64,000 bases of DNA from positions 62,001 to 126,000 of the forward strand of contig QCHZ01000003.1 of NCBI GenBank assembly GCA_003216955.1. The letters run 5' to 3'. Each line of letters begins with the position of its first letter. Within the stretch, counting starts at the first letter, position 1. Origin of the DNA: Prochlorococcus sp. AG-402-I21. GTDB taxonomy: Bacteria; Cyanobacteriota; Cyanobacteriia; PCC-6307; Cyanobiaceae. Positions 20,541-30,489 of this stretch are shown here, in pieces. The notes beneath the pieces are model-generated. The model ran no database searches, was not told where the DNA came from, and saw only the letters and a program-made list of their open reading frames with translations. Both the position numbers and the translations under genes were made by a program.

Positions 20541-21806
20541 ATGTTAAAAAAACCTGCTAAAACTTTTGTTGATAATATAGAAAAAAAATTATACTTATTA
20601 ATTCAAGAAAAGACTGAAAGTATAACATTTAAATTAGAAAAAGTATTAACAGCTTTTTCTGAATCTCATCTAAACGTTCAACATTTTGCATCGTTAACGG
20701 GCTATGGACATGGAGATTTAGGGAGAGATGTTATCGATAAAATTTTTGCAGATGTTTTAGAAGCGGAAAAGGCAGCGGTAAGGCTTCAGCTTGTCAGTGG
20801 AACTCATGCAATTACATCATCTTTGTTTGGGGTATTAAGACCAGGTGATGATTTATTATCTGTTGCTGGAAGACCCTATGAATCACTTGAAGAAGTTATT
20901 GGATTAAGGGGAAATGGAAACGGATCCTTGATTGAATTTGGTATTAACTATGACGAGATATGTTTAAAAAGTGATGGAAATATAGATTTTTTAGCTTTAG
21001 AAAAAGCTTTATATAAACCTAGAAAATTAATTTTTATACAACGTAGCTGTGGTTATACATGGCGTCCATCTTTGAGCATTAAGGTTATTAAAGAGATTTG
21101 TGATTTATGTCATAAGATTCAACCTAACTGTATTTGCTTTGTTGATAACTGCTATGGAGAATTTGTCGAATCTAAGGAACCAACATCAGTAGGGGCAGAT
21201 TTGATCGCAGGTTCTTTAATAAAAAATTTAGGGGGAACGATCGTTCCTACTGGTGGATATATTGCGGGCAAAGCTGATTTAGTTGATAAAGCATGTTGTC
21301 GCTTGACTGCTCCGGGTATTGGATCTGAGGGCGGTATTACATTTGACTTGAATAGAACTATCCTACAAGGACTTTTTCTGGCGCCGCAAATGGTTGCAGA
21401 GGCCCTAATTGGTGCTGAGATAATTTCCATGACATTTAGTGAATTGGGCTTTCAAGTGTTGCCATCTCCAGGTTCTATGCGAACTGACTTGATACAAGTG
21501 GTAAGAATCGGTGATCCAAAAATTTTACAAATTATTTGTAGGTCTTTTCAGGAAAAATCACCTATAGGATCGTTTTTAGATCCTATACCTGCTCCAATGC
21601 CAGGGTATGAAAATAACTTAGTCATGGCTGGAGGTACTTTCGTAGATGGTAGTACGAGTGAATTTTCTGCTGATGCTCCAATGAAACCTCCATTTGACCT
21701 ATTTATTCAAGGTGGATCCCATCGCTCTCATGTCAAAATTGCGTTGATTCATGCACTATCCAATTTATTTCAGGCAGGATTGATCAAATTGCCCCAGAAT
21801 GATTAA
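20541..21806 (+). CDS. PLP-dependent enzyme of the aluminum-resistance / methionine gamma-lyase-like family
   Basis: A fold-type I PLP enzyme of 421 residues. Family marks are GYGHGDLGRDVIDKIFADVL (about 54-73), RLQLVSGTHAI, CFVDNCYGEFVE with the PLP Asp, and SLIKNLGGTIVPTGGYIAG, which carries the Schiff-base Lys. The family is named from an aluminum-resistance phenotype, but its true substrate is not established. gcvH follows after 20 bases on the same strand. Confidence 0.82.
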   Translation: MLKKPAKTFVDNIEKKLYLLIQEKTESITFKLEKVLTAFSESHLNVQHFASLTGYGHGDLGRDVIDKIFADVLEAEKAAVRLQLVSGTHAITSSLFGVLRPGDDLLSVAGRPYESLEEVIGLRGNGNGSLIEFGINYDEICLKSDGNIDFLALEKALYKPRKLIFIQRSCGYTWRPSLSIKVIKEICDLCHKIQPNCICFVDNCYGEFVESKEPTSVGADLIAGSLIKNLGGTIVPTGGYIAGKADLVDKACCRLTAPGIGSEGGITFDLNRTILQGLFLAPQMVAEALIGAEIISMTFSELGFQVLPSPGSMRTDLIQVVRIGDPKILQIICRSFQEKSPIGSFLDPIPAPMPGYENNLVMAGGTFVDGSTSEFSADAPMKPPFDLFIQGGSHRSHVKIALIHALSNLFQAGLIKLPQND

Positions 21807-21826
21807 GCGTTTTTCGTTTTGACGCA

Positions 21827-22213
21827 ATGGCTTTTTCCTTCCCAGATCAGTTTCGTTTTGCTGACAGTCATGAATATGCTTTTGCTGATGGTGCTTTAGT
21901 TCGAATTGGTATCAGTGAATTTGCGGTAGATCAGTTAGGAGATATCGTTTTTGTTGATTTACCAGAGGAAGGGACCGCCATAGCCAAAGGAGAAAGCTTT
22001 GGCTCAGTTGAATCAGTAAAGGCTGTAGAGGATATGTATGCCCCAGTTAGTGGAGAAATTGTCCATAGAAATAATTCTGTTTTGGCAAGCCCAGAGGAGC
22101 TTCAAAATGATCCACATGGTGAAGGATGGTTGTTAATAATTCGTCCTGATAACCCTGATCAATTGCAAGAACTTATGGATTCGGAAACTTATTCAAAAAA
22201 AATTGCTGCGTAA
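21827..22213 (+). CDS. gcvH: Glycine cleavage system H protein
   Basis: Lipoyl carrier that shuttles the aminomethyl group between P, T and L proteins. The 128 residues include the lipoyl-lysine site ESVKAVEDMYAP with Lys65, and the usual GDIVFVDLPEEG strand. It sits about 100 bases upstream of gcvP on the same strand and is likely cotranscribed with it. Confidence 0.97.
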   Translation: MAFSFPDQFRFADSHEYAFADGALVRIGISEFAVDQLGDIVFVDLPEEGTAIAKGESFGSVESVKAVEDMYAPVSGEIVHRNNSVLASPEELQNDPHGEGWLLIIRPDNPDQLQELMDSETYSKKIAA

Positions 22214-22314
22214 AATTTTACTGAATAATTTTTTCTTACAACAAATTAGGAAATTTTTCTCTACACTGACCTTCGTTCCAATAACTTAACTTGCTTGTGC
22301 TTGAGAACAAGCTC

Positions 22315-25221
22315 ATGTCAAAAGAAGAATTAAAGGATGAAACCTTTAAGTCTCGACATATTGGTCCTACTAACGAAGATGAAGCTTTAATGCTTCAATA
22401 TCTCGGTTTTGAAAATACGGAAGAATTCATCTCTTCTGTAATTCCCAAAGAAATCTTTGATTCGGAAAACGATGGTTTTTCTATTCCAGATGGGTGTGAT
22501 CAAAATGTAGCGTTAAAAGAAATCAATATAATTTCGAAGAAAAATATTGTAAATCGTTCGTTGATTGGTCTTGGTTATCATTCGACTGTGATACCTCCTG
22601 TTGTACAAAGAAATGTCTTAGAAAATCCCAATTGGTATACCGCTTATACACCTTATCAAGCAGAAATATCCCAAGGCAGATTAGAAGCCTTATTTAATTT
22701 TCAGACTTTAATAAGTGAATTAACAGGTTTGCCCATATCAAATGCTTCCTTACTTGATGAAGCAACTGCTGCAGCTGAGGCAATAAGTTTGAGTTTGGCA
22801 GTTAGAAAAAATAAAAATGCAAATAAATTCTTGGTAGATAAAGAAATTTTGCCTCAAACTTTCGATGTACTAAAAACTCGATGTGAACCACTAGGAATTG
22901 TACTTGACATCTTTGATAATAAGAATTTTGAAATTGACAATAATGTCTTTGGAATACTTATTCAGTTACCTGGGAAAAATGGTCGTATTTGGAACCCAAT
23001 TTCAATAATTAATGAGGCACATAAATTTGATGCAATTGTCACTATTGCAATCGATCCCTTGGCTCAAGTTTTGATTAAACCAATGGGAGAATTTGGTGCA
23101 GATATTGTCGTTGGAAGTGCCCAAAGATTGGGGGTGCCTATCGCTTGTGGTGGACCACACGCAGCTTTTTTTGCAACTAAAGAAATATATAAAAGGCAAA
23201 TACCAGGAAGAATAGTAGGTCAATCAGTCGACGTAGAGGGTAATCAAGCTTTGAGGCTTGCTCTTCAAACAAGAGAGCAACATATTCGAAGAGATAAAGC
23301 AACAAGTAATATTTGTACTGCTCAGGTTTTATTAGCTGTTCTCTCTTCTTTTTATGCAGTACATCATGGACCCCATGGTCTTAAACAAATTGCACAAAAG
23401 ATCGTTCAATATAGATCATACTTTGAGTCTATTATAAGGAATTTAGGATATCCATTAGATAGATATTCGAGGTTTGATAGTATTGATATCTATTGTTTGG
23501 AAGCATCAAAAGTTATTCAATTAGCTGCAGATGAAGGATATAATCTTAGAGTGCTTCCTATAGGATCAGATATTCAAACTGCTAAGGGTTTCGGTGTTAC
23601 TTTTGATGAGTTAACTTGTGATGAAGAAATTTATGAATTGCATCAAATACTTGCAAAAGTTAAAGGAAAAAATGTTAGTGATCTTTCTCAGTTATTGATT
23701 AACAATGAACCATTCATAGACATTCCACTTCGAGAAAAACCTTGGCTTGAACAATCAGTTTTCAATCAGTATCAAAGTGAGACTGATTTAATGAGGTATA
23801 TCCATTTTTTAGTTTCAAAGGATTTTTCTTTGGTTCAAGGAATGATTCCCCTAGGTAGTTGCACAATGAAATTGAATGCAGCTTCAGAACTTTTACCTAT
23901 TGAATGGAGCGAGTTTTCCTCCATTCATCCTTTTGCGCCTCATACGCAATTGGCTGGATTTCAGGAAATAATTAATAACCTAGAAAGTTGGCTTGCTGCT
24001 TTAACTGGCTTTCAGGGGGTTTCACTTCAGCCAAATGCAGGTTCTCAAGGAGAATTTGCTGGTTTGCTTGTAATACGTTCATGGCATGAGTCTCTTGGCG
24101 AGGGGCATAGAAATATTTGCTTGATTCCCACAAGTGCGCACGGTACTAATCCAGCTAGCGCTGTCATGTCTGGCTTTAAAGTTGTTTCTGTTAAATGTGA
24201 TGTATATGGCAATGTTGATTTAGATGATTTAAGAAATAAATCAAAGATTCATTCAAAGAATTTGGCTGCATTGATGGTTACCTATCCTTCAACTCATGGA
24301 GTATTTGAGCCAAATATTCGCGAAATTTGCCAAGTCATTCATCAAGAGGGAGGTCAGGTCTATTTGGATGGTGCAAATCTGAATGCTCAAGTAGGTATTT
24401 GCAGGCCTGGATCTTATGGCATAGATGTTTGCCATTTAAATCTTCATAAAACTTTCTCCATACCTCATGGAGGAGGAGGCCCAGGAGTAGGTCCTATAGC
24501 TGTTGCTAGTCATTTGGTTCCTTATCTTCCTGGACATTCAATTGTTAAATGTGGAGGCGAAAAGGCTATTTCGGCAGTCTCTGCAGCACCATTTGGCAGC
24601 GCAGGAATATTGCCCATCAGTTGGATGTATATTCGAATGATGGGTAGTAATGGGCTACGCAAAGCAAGTTCAATCGCAATTCTCTCAGCTAATTATCTAG
24701 CCAAACGACTTGAGCCCTATTACCCAGTTTTATTTAAAGATCCCAAGGGCTTGGTAGCTCATGAATGCATATTAGATTTGCGACCTTTAAAAGCTCAGTT
24801 AGGTATAGAGGTTGAGGATGTTGCAAAGAGATTGATGGATTATGGTTTTCATGCTCCAACAATAAGTTGGCCTGTAGCTGGAACTTTGATGGTTGAACCA
24901 ACAGAGAGTGAAAGTTTGTCTCAATTAGATCGTTTTTGTGATGCGATGATAGGAATACGAGAAGAAATTGAACAAATAAAATTAGGAAAGATTGATCCCA
25001 TTAATAATCCTTTAAAAAAATCTCCACATACTTTAAAAACAATTACATCAGATGATTGGGATAGAGCTTATTCTCGTAAACAAGCAGCTTATCCATTGCC
25101 TGATCAGGAAAAATTTAAATTTTGGCCATCAGTTTCACGTATTAACAATGCTTATGGTGACAGGAATTTGATATGTAGTTGCCCTTCAGTTCAAGATTTA
25201 GAAGATATTAATTCGATTTGA
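22315..25221 (+). CDS. gcvP: Glycine dehydrogenase (decarboxylating), P protein
   Basis: PLP enzyme that decarboxylates glycine and loads the aminomethyl group on GcvH; in cyanobacteria it serves photorespiratory 2-phosphoglycolate metabolism. From the ATG at 22315 it is 968 residues, a fused alpha-beta P protein. The N-terminal half begins [10 protein letters not shown], and the C-terminal half has [18 protein letters not shown] with the PLP Lys near residue 712. An in-frame TTG at 22291 and GTG at 22297 could add six to eight residues. Confidence 0.97.
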   Translation: MSKEELKDETFKSRHIGPTNEDEALMLQYLGFENTEEFISSVIPKEIFDSENDGFSIPDGCDQNVALKEINIISKKNIVNRSLIGLGYHSTVIPPVVQRNVLENPNWYTAYTPYQAEISQGRLEALFNFQTLISELTGLPISNASLLDEATAAAEAISLSLAVRKNKNANKFLVDKEILPQTFDVLKTRCEPLGIVLDIFDNKNFEIDNNVFGILIQLPGKNGRIWNPISIINEAHKFDAIVTIAIDPLAQVLIKPMGEFGADIVVGSAQRLGVPIACGGPHAAFFATKEIYKRQIPGRIVGQSVDVEGNQALRLALQTREQHIRRDKATSNICTAQVLLAVLSSFYAVHHGPHGLKQIAQKIVQYRSYFESIIRNLGYPLDRYSRFDSIDIYCLEASKVIQLAADEGYNLRVLPIGSDIQTAKGFGVTFDELTCDEEIYELHQILAKVKGKNVSDLSQLLINNEPFIDIPLREKPWLEQSVFNQYQSETDLMRYIHFLVSKDFSLVQGMIPLGSCTMKLNAASELLPIEWSEFSSIHPFAPHTQLAGFQEIINNLESWLAALTGFQGVSLQPNAGSQGEFAGLLVIRSWHESLGEGHRNICLIPTSAHGTNPASAVMSGFKVVSVKCDVYGNVDLDDLRNKSKIHSKNLAALMVTYPSTHGVFEPNIREICQVIHQEGGQVYLDGANLNAQVGICRPGSYGIDVCHLNLHKTFSIPHGGGGPGVGPIAVASHLVPYLPGHSIVKCGGEKAISAVSAAPFGSAGILPISWMYIRMMGSNGLRKASSIAILSANYLAKRLEPYYPVLFKDPKGLVAHECILDLRPLKAQLGIEVEDVAKRLMDYGFHAPTISWPVAGTLMVEPTESESLSQLDRFCDAMIGIREEIEQIKLGKIDPINNPLKKSPHTLKTITSDDWDRAYSRKQAAYPLPDQEKFKFWPSVSRINNAYGDRNLICSCPSVQDLEDINSI

Positions 25222-25261
25222 AGACTGGTTAAAACTTGTTTTATTAGTTAAATTTCAAACG

Positions 25262-25284
25262 AAAACCAAATTTTGGTTATTTTT
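25262..25284 (+). terminator. Weak intrinsic terminator after gcvP
   Basis: AACCA, AATTT, TGGTT forms a five-base stem (extendable by A-T pairs) followed by ATTTTT, about 40 bases past the gcvP stop. The stem is AT-rich, so strength is doubtful. Confidence 0.4.
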
Positions 25285-25345
25285 GAGCTGTTTTGCAAGT
25301 TTTTCTCTTAATCTTCGCCGCAGCTTTTAATTACATGGGGACCAA

Positions 25346-25606
25346 ATGAGTAAAAATACATCTTTTGATCTGAAAGATCAAAAGACAAAAAAGGATGATT
25401 TGTCCTTGCCTTCTTTCTCTAATTGTTTTGAATCTGTTTTAAATCAAGGAGAACTTTTACAAGTTGCAGGAACAAATGTAGTTAGAGTCCCATTTGGGGT
25501 TAGGCAACCTAAGAAACAAAGGCCCGCAAAACTTTCTACTTGGGCAACATTGGTATTACCTTTGCAATCATTTGATTCCCCTACTCCACCTCCTCATGCT
25601 GCATAA
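25346..25606 (+). CDS. Small hypothetical protein (86 aa)
   Basis: No family recognised. It has a charged Lys/Asp-rich N-terminus (SFDLKDQKTKKDDLS), a central ELLQVAGTNVVRVPFGVR strand-like segment, and a Pro-rich end (SFDSPTPPPHAA). No signal peptide or membrane span. Convergent with sqdX three bases away; a short hairpin (25597-25619) holds both stop codons. Confidence 0.6.
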   Translation: MSKNTSFDLKDQKTKKDDLSLPSFSNCFESVLNQGELLQVAGTNVVRVPFGVRQPKKQRPAKLSTWATLVLPLQSFDSPTPPPHAA

Positions 25607-25619
25607 AAATCAAGCAGCA
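25597..25619. terminator. Hairpin spanning both stops of convergent genes
   Basis: TGCTGC at 25597-25602 pairs with GCAGCA at 25614-25619 across an 11-base AT-rich loop that contains the stop codons of both neighbours. It may act as a bidirectional stop, but no clean T-run follows on either side. Confidence 0.35.
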
Positions 25620-26758
25620 ACATTTGATTGGTTTTTGTTTAGTACGTCTTTGTAATAACTTCTCAATTGTTTTGTAGCACCTGCCCATCCCCATCTCTCA
25701 GCTTCTGAACGAGCTGCTTTCCTCATTGCGGTTCGTTCTACTTCGTTACCCAATAATTTTTGTGTAGCCTCAATTAAGCTTAAAGCCCCATCATTTTCTC
25801 CATCAGGATTATATAAACACCCATTTTCTCCATCTGAAATAATATCAGGAATTCCACCTTTATTTGCTCCTACGACTGGACATCCAGCAGCCATTGCTTC
25901 TAAAAGTACTAATCCCAGGGTTTCTGTACTTGAGGGAAATAAGAAAGCATCACCAGATGCATAAGCACTTGCAAGTTCATTTCCACTTAAATATCCCACA
26001 AAAGTAGTAGAGGTTCCTTGGAAAATTTTTTCTAATTGTTGTCTATACGGACCATCTCCCACAAGCGCTAGGCGAGTACTCGGTAATGCTTCTAGTACAG
26101 GTCTAATTCTTTCAATTTGTTTTTCTGCTGAGAGTCTTCCTACATATATCAATAGAGATCCTTCATCACTAAAGTTTCCTAAGAGACGCTTTCTCATTTG
26201 TTCGTCTCTTAGTTCCGGTTTGAAAATATCTGTATCAACTCCTCTTTGCCATAAAGCGGTATTTTGAATTCCTTTTTCGGAAAGTTCTTCCACCATTGCA
26301 GTTGATGTACAAAGATTTAGAGTTGCTTGGTTATGAGCAGCTTTTAACAACTCCCATAGAAGTGGTTCTAACATGCCCATTCCATAGTGTTCTAAATACT
26401 TAGGTAAATGAGTGTGGTAACTGGCTACAAGGGGAATATTGTTTGTTTTAGCTAGCCAAATACCACCTAAACCAAGTACAGCAGGGTTAACTACATGTAT
26501 TAGGTCAGGTTTCAAGTTGTCTAATTCCTCTGAAACACCTGGACCAGGAAGTCCTAATTTGAGTTCTGGATATAAGGGTAATGGCATCGCAGGGACTCCT
26601 ACAACTTTTGCACCCATATAGCTTGATGGACAGCCTTCTGGACAAAAAACGGTAACCTCATCACCTGATTCAACTAAATTTTGAATTGTTTTAGTTAGAC
26701 GTGTGACAATCCCATCAACTTTGGGTAGGAAAGTTTCTGTAAAGAAAGCTATTTTCAC
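25610..26758 (-). CDS. sqdX: Sulfoquinovosyltransferase (SQDG synthase)
   Basis: GT4 glycosyltransferase that moves sulfoquinovose from UDP-sulfoquinovose to diacylglycerol at the membrane, making sulfolipid. The 382 residues show the GT-B N-terminal start KIAFFTETFLPKVDGIVTRL, the nucleotide-binding LIYVGRLSAEKQIERI, and the E-x7-E region SSTETLGLVLLEAMAAGCPV. The start is GTG at 26758. It lies 36 bases downstream of sqdB on the same strand, which settles its assignment among GT4 enzymes. Sulfolipid spares phosphorus in Prochlorococcus membranes. Confidence 0.95.
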   Translation of the reverse strand: MKIAFFTETFLPKVDGIVTRLTKTIQNLVESGDEVTVFCPEGCPSSYMGAKVVGVPAMPLPLYPELKLGLPGPGVSEELDNLKPDLIHVVNPAVLGLGGIWLAKTNNIPLVASYHTHLPKYLEHYGMGMLEPLLWELLKAAHNQATLNLCTSTAMVEELSEKGIQNTALWQRGVDTDIFKPELRDEQMRKRLLGNFSDEGSLLIYVGRLSAEKQIERIRPVLEALPSTRLALVGDGPYRQQLEKIFQGTSTTFVGYLSGNELASAYASGDAFLFPSSTETLGLVLLEAMAAGCPVVGANKGGIPDIISDGENGCLYNPDGENDGALSLIEATQKLLGNEVERTAMRKAARSEAERWGWAGATKQLRSYYKDVLNKNQSNVAA

Positions 26759-26794
26759 TGAGCGTGTCTTTTCAAGATTTTGTACTAGTTAGGT

Positions 26795-27988
26795 TTAGGA
26801 TTTATTGATGGCTTTTGCTTGCGTAGAGGTCCATGCAGATACACAAGGTATTCGTTTTAAATCGCATCGAGTAGAGAATTTTTTCGCGACATTAACAACT
26901 TCTTCTAATAGTCCATTATCGAGAGTTGTAGGATCTAATCCAAGCTCAATAAAACATCGATTATCAACTATTAAATCATTTTCGACGGCTTCGTTTCTTG
27001 GGTTTGGAAGGTAATTAATTTTTGCTCCAGTTAGAGAGGCTACTTTTTTCGCTAATTCTCCTACTTGGTGACTTTCAGTCATTTGGTTGAAAATTTTCAC
27101 CCTTTCTCCTTTTTCGGGAGGGTTCTCTAGTGCAAGTTGAACACATTTTACTGAATCTTGAATATGAATAAAAGCTCTTGTTTGTCCACCAGTGCCATGG
27201 ACTGTTAATGGATATCCAATGGCAGCTTGCATTAAAAATCGATTTAACACGGTTCCGTAATCACCGTCATAGTCAAATCTATTAGTGAGTCTTGGGTCAC
27301 GACTTGTTACATCAGTATTTGTTCCCCATACAATTCCTTGATGAAGATCAGTGATTCTGATCAGGTCGTTTTTGTTGTAGTAAAGAAAGAGCAATTGATC
27401 AAGCGTTTTAGTCATGTGATAAACGCTTCCTGGACTGGCTGGATGAAGGATTTCTTCTTCAAAACGACTGCCATCTGGTTGTGGTACTTCCACCTTTAAA
27501 TAACCTTCAGGAATGGTCGCCCCTCTATGGGATCCATAGCCATACACCCCCATTGTCCCAAGATGAACTATGTGAATATCTAATTGAGATTCAACAATGG
27601 CCGCCAGGAGGTTATGAGTACCATTGACATTGTTATCAACTGTATACCTCTTGGTTGCGCTGCTTTTCATGGAATAGGGAGCGGCTCGCTGTTCAGCAAA
27701 ATGAATTATCGAATCAGGCTTTTCCTCTATCAAAAGATCTAAAAGCTTTTGATATTCAGAGGCAAGGTCTAAATGAATAAATTTAATAGGTTTTCCACCT
27801 ATTTCAGACCAAGTTTTAATCCTTTCACCAATACTTGTAATTGGAGTTAAGGATTCAACTTCAAGGTCTATATCGATTTTTCGACGACTGAGATTATCCA
27901 CGATGAATACATCGTGACCCTTGTCAGCAAGATTGACTGCACAAGGCCATCCGCAGAAGCCGTCACCACCAAGAACGAAAACTTTCAC
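26795..27988 (-). CDS. sqdB: UDP-sulfoquinovose synthase
   Basis: Short-chain dehydrogenase that makes UDP-sulfoquinovose from UDP-glucose and sulfite. The N-terminal FVLGGDGFCGWPCAVNLA is the NAD-binding signature of SqdB, and VYHMTK and TMGVYGYGSHRG hold active-site residues. I choose the GTG at 27988 (397 residues): GGAG lies six bases upstream and homologues start at this point. A frame back to 28012 would add eight atypical residues. Operon with sqdX. Confidence 0.96.
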   Translation of the reverse strand: MKVFVLGGDGFCGWPCAVNLADKGHDVFIVDNLSRRKIDIDLEVESLTPITSIGERIKTWSEIGGKPIKFIHLDLASEYQKLLDLLIEEKPDSIIHFAEQRAAPYSMKSSATKRYTVDNNVNGTHNLLAAIVESQLDIHIVHLGTMGVYGYGSHRGATIPEGYLKVEVPQPDGSRFEEEILHPASPGSVYHMTKTLDQLLFLYYNKNDLIRITDLHQGIVWGTNTDVTSRDPRLTNRFDYDGDYGTVLNRFLMQAAIGYPLTVHGTGGQTRAFIHIQDSVKCVQLALENPPEKGERVKIFNQMTESHQVGELAKKVASLTGAKINYLPNPRNEAVENDLIVDNRCFIELGLDPTTLDNGLLEEVVNVAKKFSTRCDLKRIPCVSAWTSTQAKAINKS

Positions 27989-28044
27989 TCTAAACTCCGA
28001 AAGACAGAGCAAATGCTCATATTATTCAAGCTACTACAAGGGTT

Positions 28045-28212
28045 TCACTTGATTGTTAATGAATATGCGATAAGCCCAATTACAAGGATAACTCCAGCAA
28101 GGGTAAAAAGCCAAGAACCTTTGTTGCCACTGCTTTTTTTTGTAAGTATTTCAATTCTTGGTTCATCTGCAAAAACGTTAAGCCTGCCTTGACTTTCTCT
28201 AGTGACTGTCAT
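28045..28212 (-). CDS. 55-residue single-helix protein, Psb34-like
   Basis: A short reverse-strand gene, ATG at 28212 and TGA at 28045-28047. The N-terminus has GRLNVFADEPRIEIL, the LN-x-FA-x-EP pattern found at the start of high-light-inducible proteins and of Psb34 (Ssl1498-type), a photosystem II assembly factor. One transmembrane helix follows (WLFTLAGVILVIGLIAYSL, about 34-52), without the Hlip chlorophyll-binding ExxxxRxA motif. That fits Psb34 better than an Hlip, but the naming is inference. It lies 57 bases upstream of the sqdB start. Confidence 0.7.
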   Translation of the reverse strand: MTVTRESQGRLNVFADEPRIEILTKKSSGNKGSWLFTLAGVILVIGLIAYSLTIK

Positions 28213-28261
28213 GTTTTTTTGTTTATTAGCTTATTACGTTACTAATTTTTAACGAATTACT

Positions 28262-29068
28262 CTAATTATTTGAAATAACTCCATTCAAGGGAGAGCTCGG
28301 ATTGGCAAGTAGGCTTTCTTGGAGTCTTCCAGATAGATAAGCTTCTCTTCCAGCTTCAGTTGCCTTAGAGAAGGCTTGACCCATTAAAATTGGGTTTTTA
28401 GCTAAAGCAATAGCACTGTTTATTAGAACCCCATCAGCACCCATTTCCAATGCTTTAGCTGCTTCACTAGGAACTCCAATACCTGCATCAATAATTATTG
28501 GGATTTGAGATTCTTCGATAATGATGGCAATGTTGGCTTCATTTCTTATTCCTTGAGCAGAGCCAATAGGGGAACCGAGAGGCATGACAGTTGCACATCC
28601 AATTTCTTCAAGTCGTTTTGCAAGTAATGGATCAGAATTTATGTATGGAAGAACAGTAAATCCTTCTTTAACTAATTGTTCTGCTGCTTTTAAAGTTCCA
28701 ATTGGGTCGGGTAATAAATATTTTTTGTCAGGAATAACCTCTAATTTAACAAAGTTATTATCTTCTTGACCTGCTAACTTTGCTAATTCTCTGCCCATTC
28801 TTGCTATTCGAATAGCTTCTTCAGAATTTGAGCATCCTGCCGTGTTAGGGAGCATCCAAATATTTTTCCAGTTTATTGATTCCATCAATCCTTTGTGTCC
28901 ATCATCAAGTCCTTTAATTCTTCTTACTGCGACAGTAACTATTTCACATTTTGTATTTACTAGACTTTTTTGCATAACTTCTAAGGATGAGTATTTACCA
29001 GTTCCAACCAGTAGTCGGCTTTTGAATTCTTTATTGCCTATTTTGAGAAATTGATTTGTTTTTTGCAT
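28262..29068 (-). CDS. thiG: Thiazole synthase
   Basis: Makes the thiazole phosphate of thiamine from deoxyxylulose phosphate, ThiS thiocarboxylate and an iminoglycine source. The 268 residues start [20 protein letters not shown], contain [18 protein letters not shown] and the phosphate-binding [27 protein letters not shown] barrel of normal length. The TPR-protein gene lies 29 bases upstream on the same strand. Confidence 0.96.
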   Translation of the reverse strand: MQKTNQFLKIGNKEFKSRLLVGTGKYSSLEVMQKSLVNTKCEIVTVAVRRIKGLDDGHKGLMESINWKNIWMLPNTAGCSNSEEAIRIARMGRELAKLAGQEDNNFVKLEVIPDKKYLLPDPIGTLKAAEQLVKEGFTVLPYINSDPLLAKRLEEIGCATVMPLGSPIGSAQGIRNEANIAIIIEESQIPIIIDAGIGVPSEAAKALEMGADGVLINSAIALAKNPILMGQAFSKATEAGREAYLSGRLQESLLANPSSPLNGVISNN

Positions 29069-29097
29069 GGGTAATAATATAAGGAATTAAAATTTAT

Positions 29098-29655
29098 TTA
29101 GAAACCTTTTTTATTTAATAATTGATCGTTATCTTTTCCAATTATACGTTCAAGTCTTTTAATTTGTGAGATAGCAGTTTTGTTGTTGGGATCAAGCTTT
29201 AAAACTTCTTTATAGTTTTTATAAGCTTCCTCTTCTTTTAATAAACGTTGATAAGCAAAGCCTAGATTATTAAGCGCAACTGGATATTCAGATTTTGCTG
29301 TTAGTGCTTTTTTGTAATGAATGACTGCTGATTTAAAGTCATTTTGAGCAGCAAGTGCAAAGCCTAATGCATTTTCTATAAGTGCCTTAGCTTCTTGTGG
29401 TTCGTCATCTAGTTTCTTTAAAGCTTGTTTTAAAGTTGATGTGGCTTGAGGATATAACCTTTTCTTTAATTGAACAGATGCTAATTCATACATTTTAGCT
29501 GAATCTTCTTTTGTGTTTGATTCTTCTTTTTCTAATTTTATTAGTTTCATTTCATCTTTTCTTACTTGATATAGTTGTCTTCCTACTAAAATTGCAATAA
29601 TTACTAATAGCAAACAAAGTCCTATTAAATAAGTTTGAGGAAGATTAACTACCAT
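29098..29655 (-). CDS. Membrane-anchored TPR protein
   Basis: A 185-residue protein with an N-terminal transmembrane helix (TYLIGLCLLLVIIAILVG, about 8-25), a charged linker, and tetratricopeptide repeats over about residues 53-165 (for example AVIHYKKALTAKSEYPVALNN and EEAYKNYKEVLKLDPNN). TPRs bind proteins, so an assembly-factor role at a membrane is plausible. It resembles the cyanobacterial TPR family near photosynthesis genes, but no symbol can be assigned. Confidence 0.8.
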   Translation of the reverse strand: MVVNLPQTYLIGLCLLLVIIAILVGRQLYQVRKDEMKLIKLEKEESNTKEDSAKMYELASVQLKKRLYPQATSTLKQALKKLDDEPQEAKALIENALGFALAAQNDFKSAVIHYKKALTAKSEYPVALNNLGFAYQRLLKEEEAYKNYKEVLKLDPNNKTAISQIKRLERIIGKDNDQLLNKKGF

Positions 29656-29799
29656 CGTCTAAAACTCAAGTACTAATTTGATGAGAGTATAGTAAGTATT
29701 TATTATTAGCATATTCTTAATTTTTGGATTTTCTTCTGTATTCTTTTATCTTAATTAATCATTCATAAATTTATAGAAGAAAAAACTACTCGAGCATAT

Positions 29800-30147
29800 T
29801 TAAATTTTTGAATTAACTGCGATATTTGTAAATGTTTGTGGATCTGTAACTGCTAATTGAGCCAACATTTTTCTGTTTATTCTTACATCTGCTTTCTTTA
29901 AGCTACCCATAAACTTGCTATAGCTTAATCCATTTAATCTTGCTGCTGCATTAATTCTTGCAATCCAAAGTCTTCTGAAATCACGCTTTCTTCTTCTTCT
30001 GTCTCTATATGCGTTACAAAGAGCTTTCATTACTCTTTGATTTGCAGTACGGAAAAGAGTTCCATTTCCTCCCCTAAATCCTCTGGCTAGACGAAGGATT
30101 TTGTTTCTACGTTTTCTTGCAACATTACCTCTTTTAACACGTGCCAT
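29800..30147 (-). CDS. rplT: 50S ribosomal protein L20
   Basis: The 115-residue early assembly protein of the large subunit starts [18 protein letters not shown] and has the RGFRGG and [23 protein letters not shown] segments of L20. It follows rpmI after about 50 bases, the usual bacterial order without infC here. Confidence 0.98.
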   Translation of the reverse strand: MARVKRGNVARKRRNKILRLARGFRGGNGTLFRTANQRVMKALCNAYRDRRRRKRDFRRLWIARINAAARLNGLSYSKFMGSLKKADVRINRKMLAQLAVTDPQTFTNIAVNSKI

Positions 30148-30199
30148 AATTAATAATCAGAAATCAAGAAATTTAACTACTAAACGAACTTAAGTAGTC

Positions 30200-30397
30200 T
30201 TAAGCGTAGGGAAGCATAAGGCTTACGTTTTCAGCATCACGTTCGTCTACGACTGCTTTTGTTTTAAGGTGCCTTTTTAATTTGGGGCTCTTATGGTCGA
30301 GTAAGTGATTGTGAAATGCGCGCCGTCTCATGAACTTGCCAGTGCCTGTTGCTTTGAACCGCTTTGCAGCAGCTTTGCGGGTCTTGAGCTTTGGCAT
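30200..30397 (-). CDS. rpmI: 50S ribosomal protein L35
   Basis: A 65-residue basic protein starting [20 protein letters not shown], with [14 protein letters not shown], as in L35. It heads the rpmI-rplT pair. A likely promoter lies at 30421-30450. Divergent from the SpoIID-like gene. Confidence 0.98.
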   Translation of the reverse strand: MPKLKTRKAAAKRFKATGTGKFMRRRAFHNHLLDHKSPKLKRHLKTKAVVDERDAENVSLMLPYA

Positions 30398-30420
30398 TGA
30401 TAAAGCGTAGTTAGTCTATA

Positions 30421-30450
30421 AGAATACGTCCTTGAGCTCACTTAAGCCAA
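30421..30450 (-). promoter_or_regulatory. Candidate promoter of rpmI-rplT
   Basis: Read on the reverse strand, TTGGCT (30450-30445), an 18-base spacer and TATTCT (30426-30421) resemble -35 and -10 elements, placed so that the leader before rpmI would be about 15-20 bases. It is found by eye and not proved. Confidence 0.35.
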
Positions 30451-30489
30451 CCCAAAATTATTAAATCCTTGCTAGAAGACATTTTTGTT

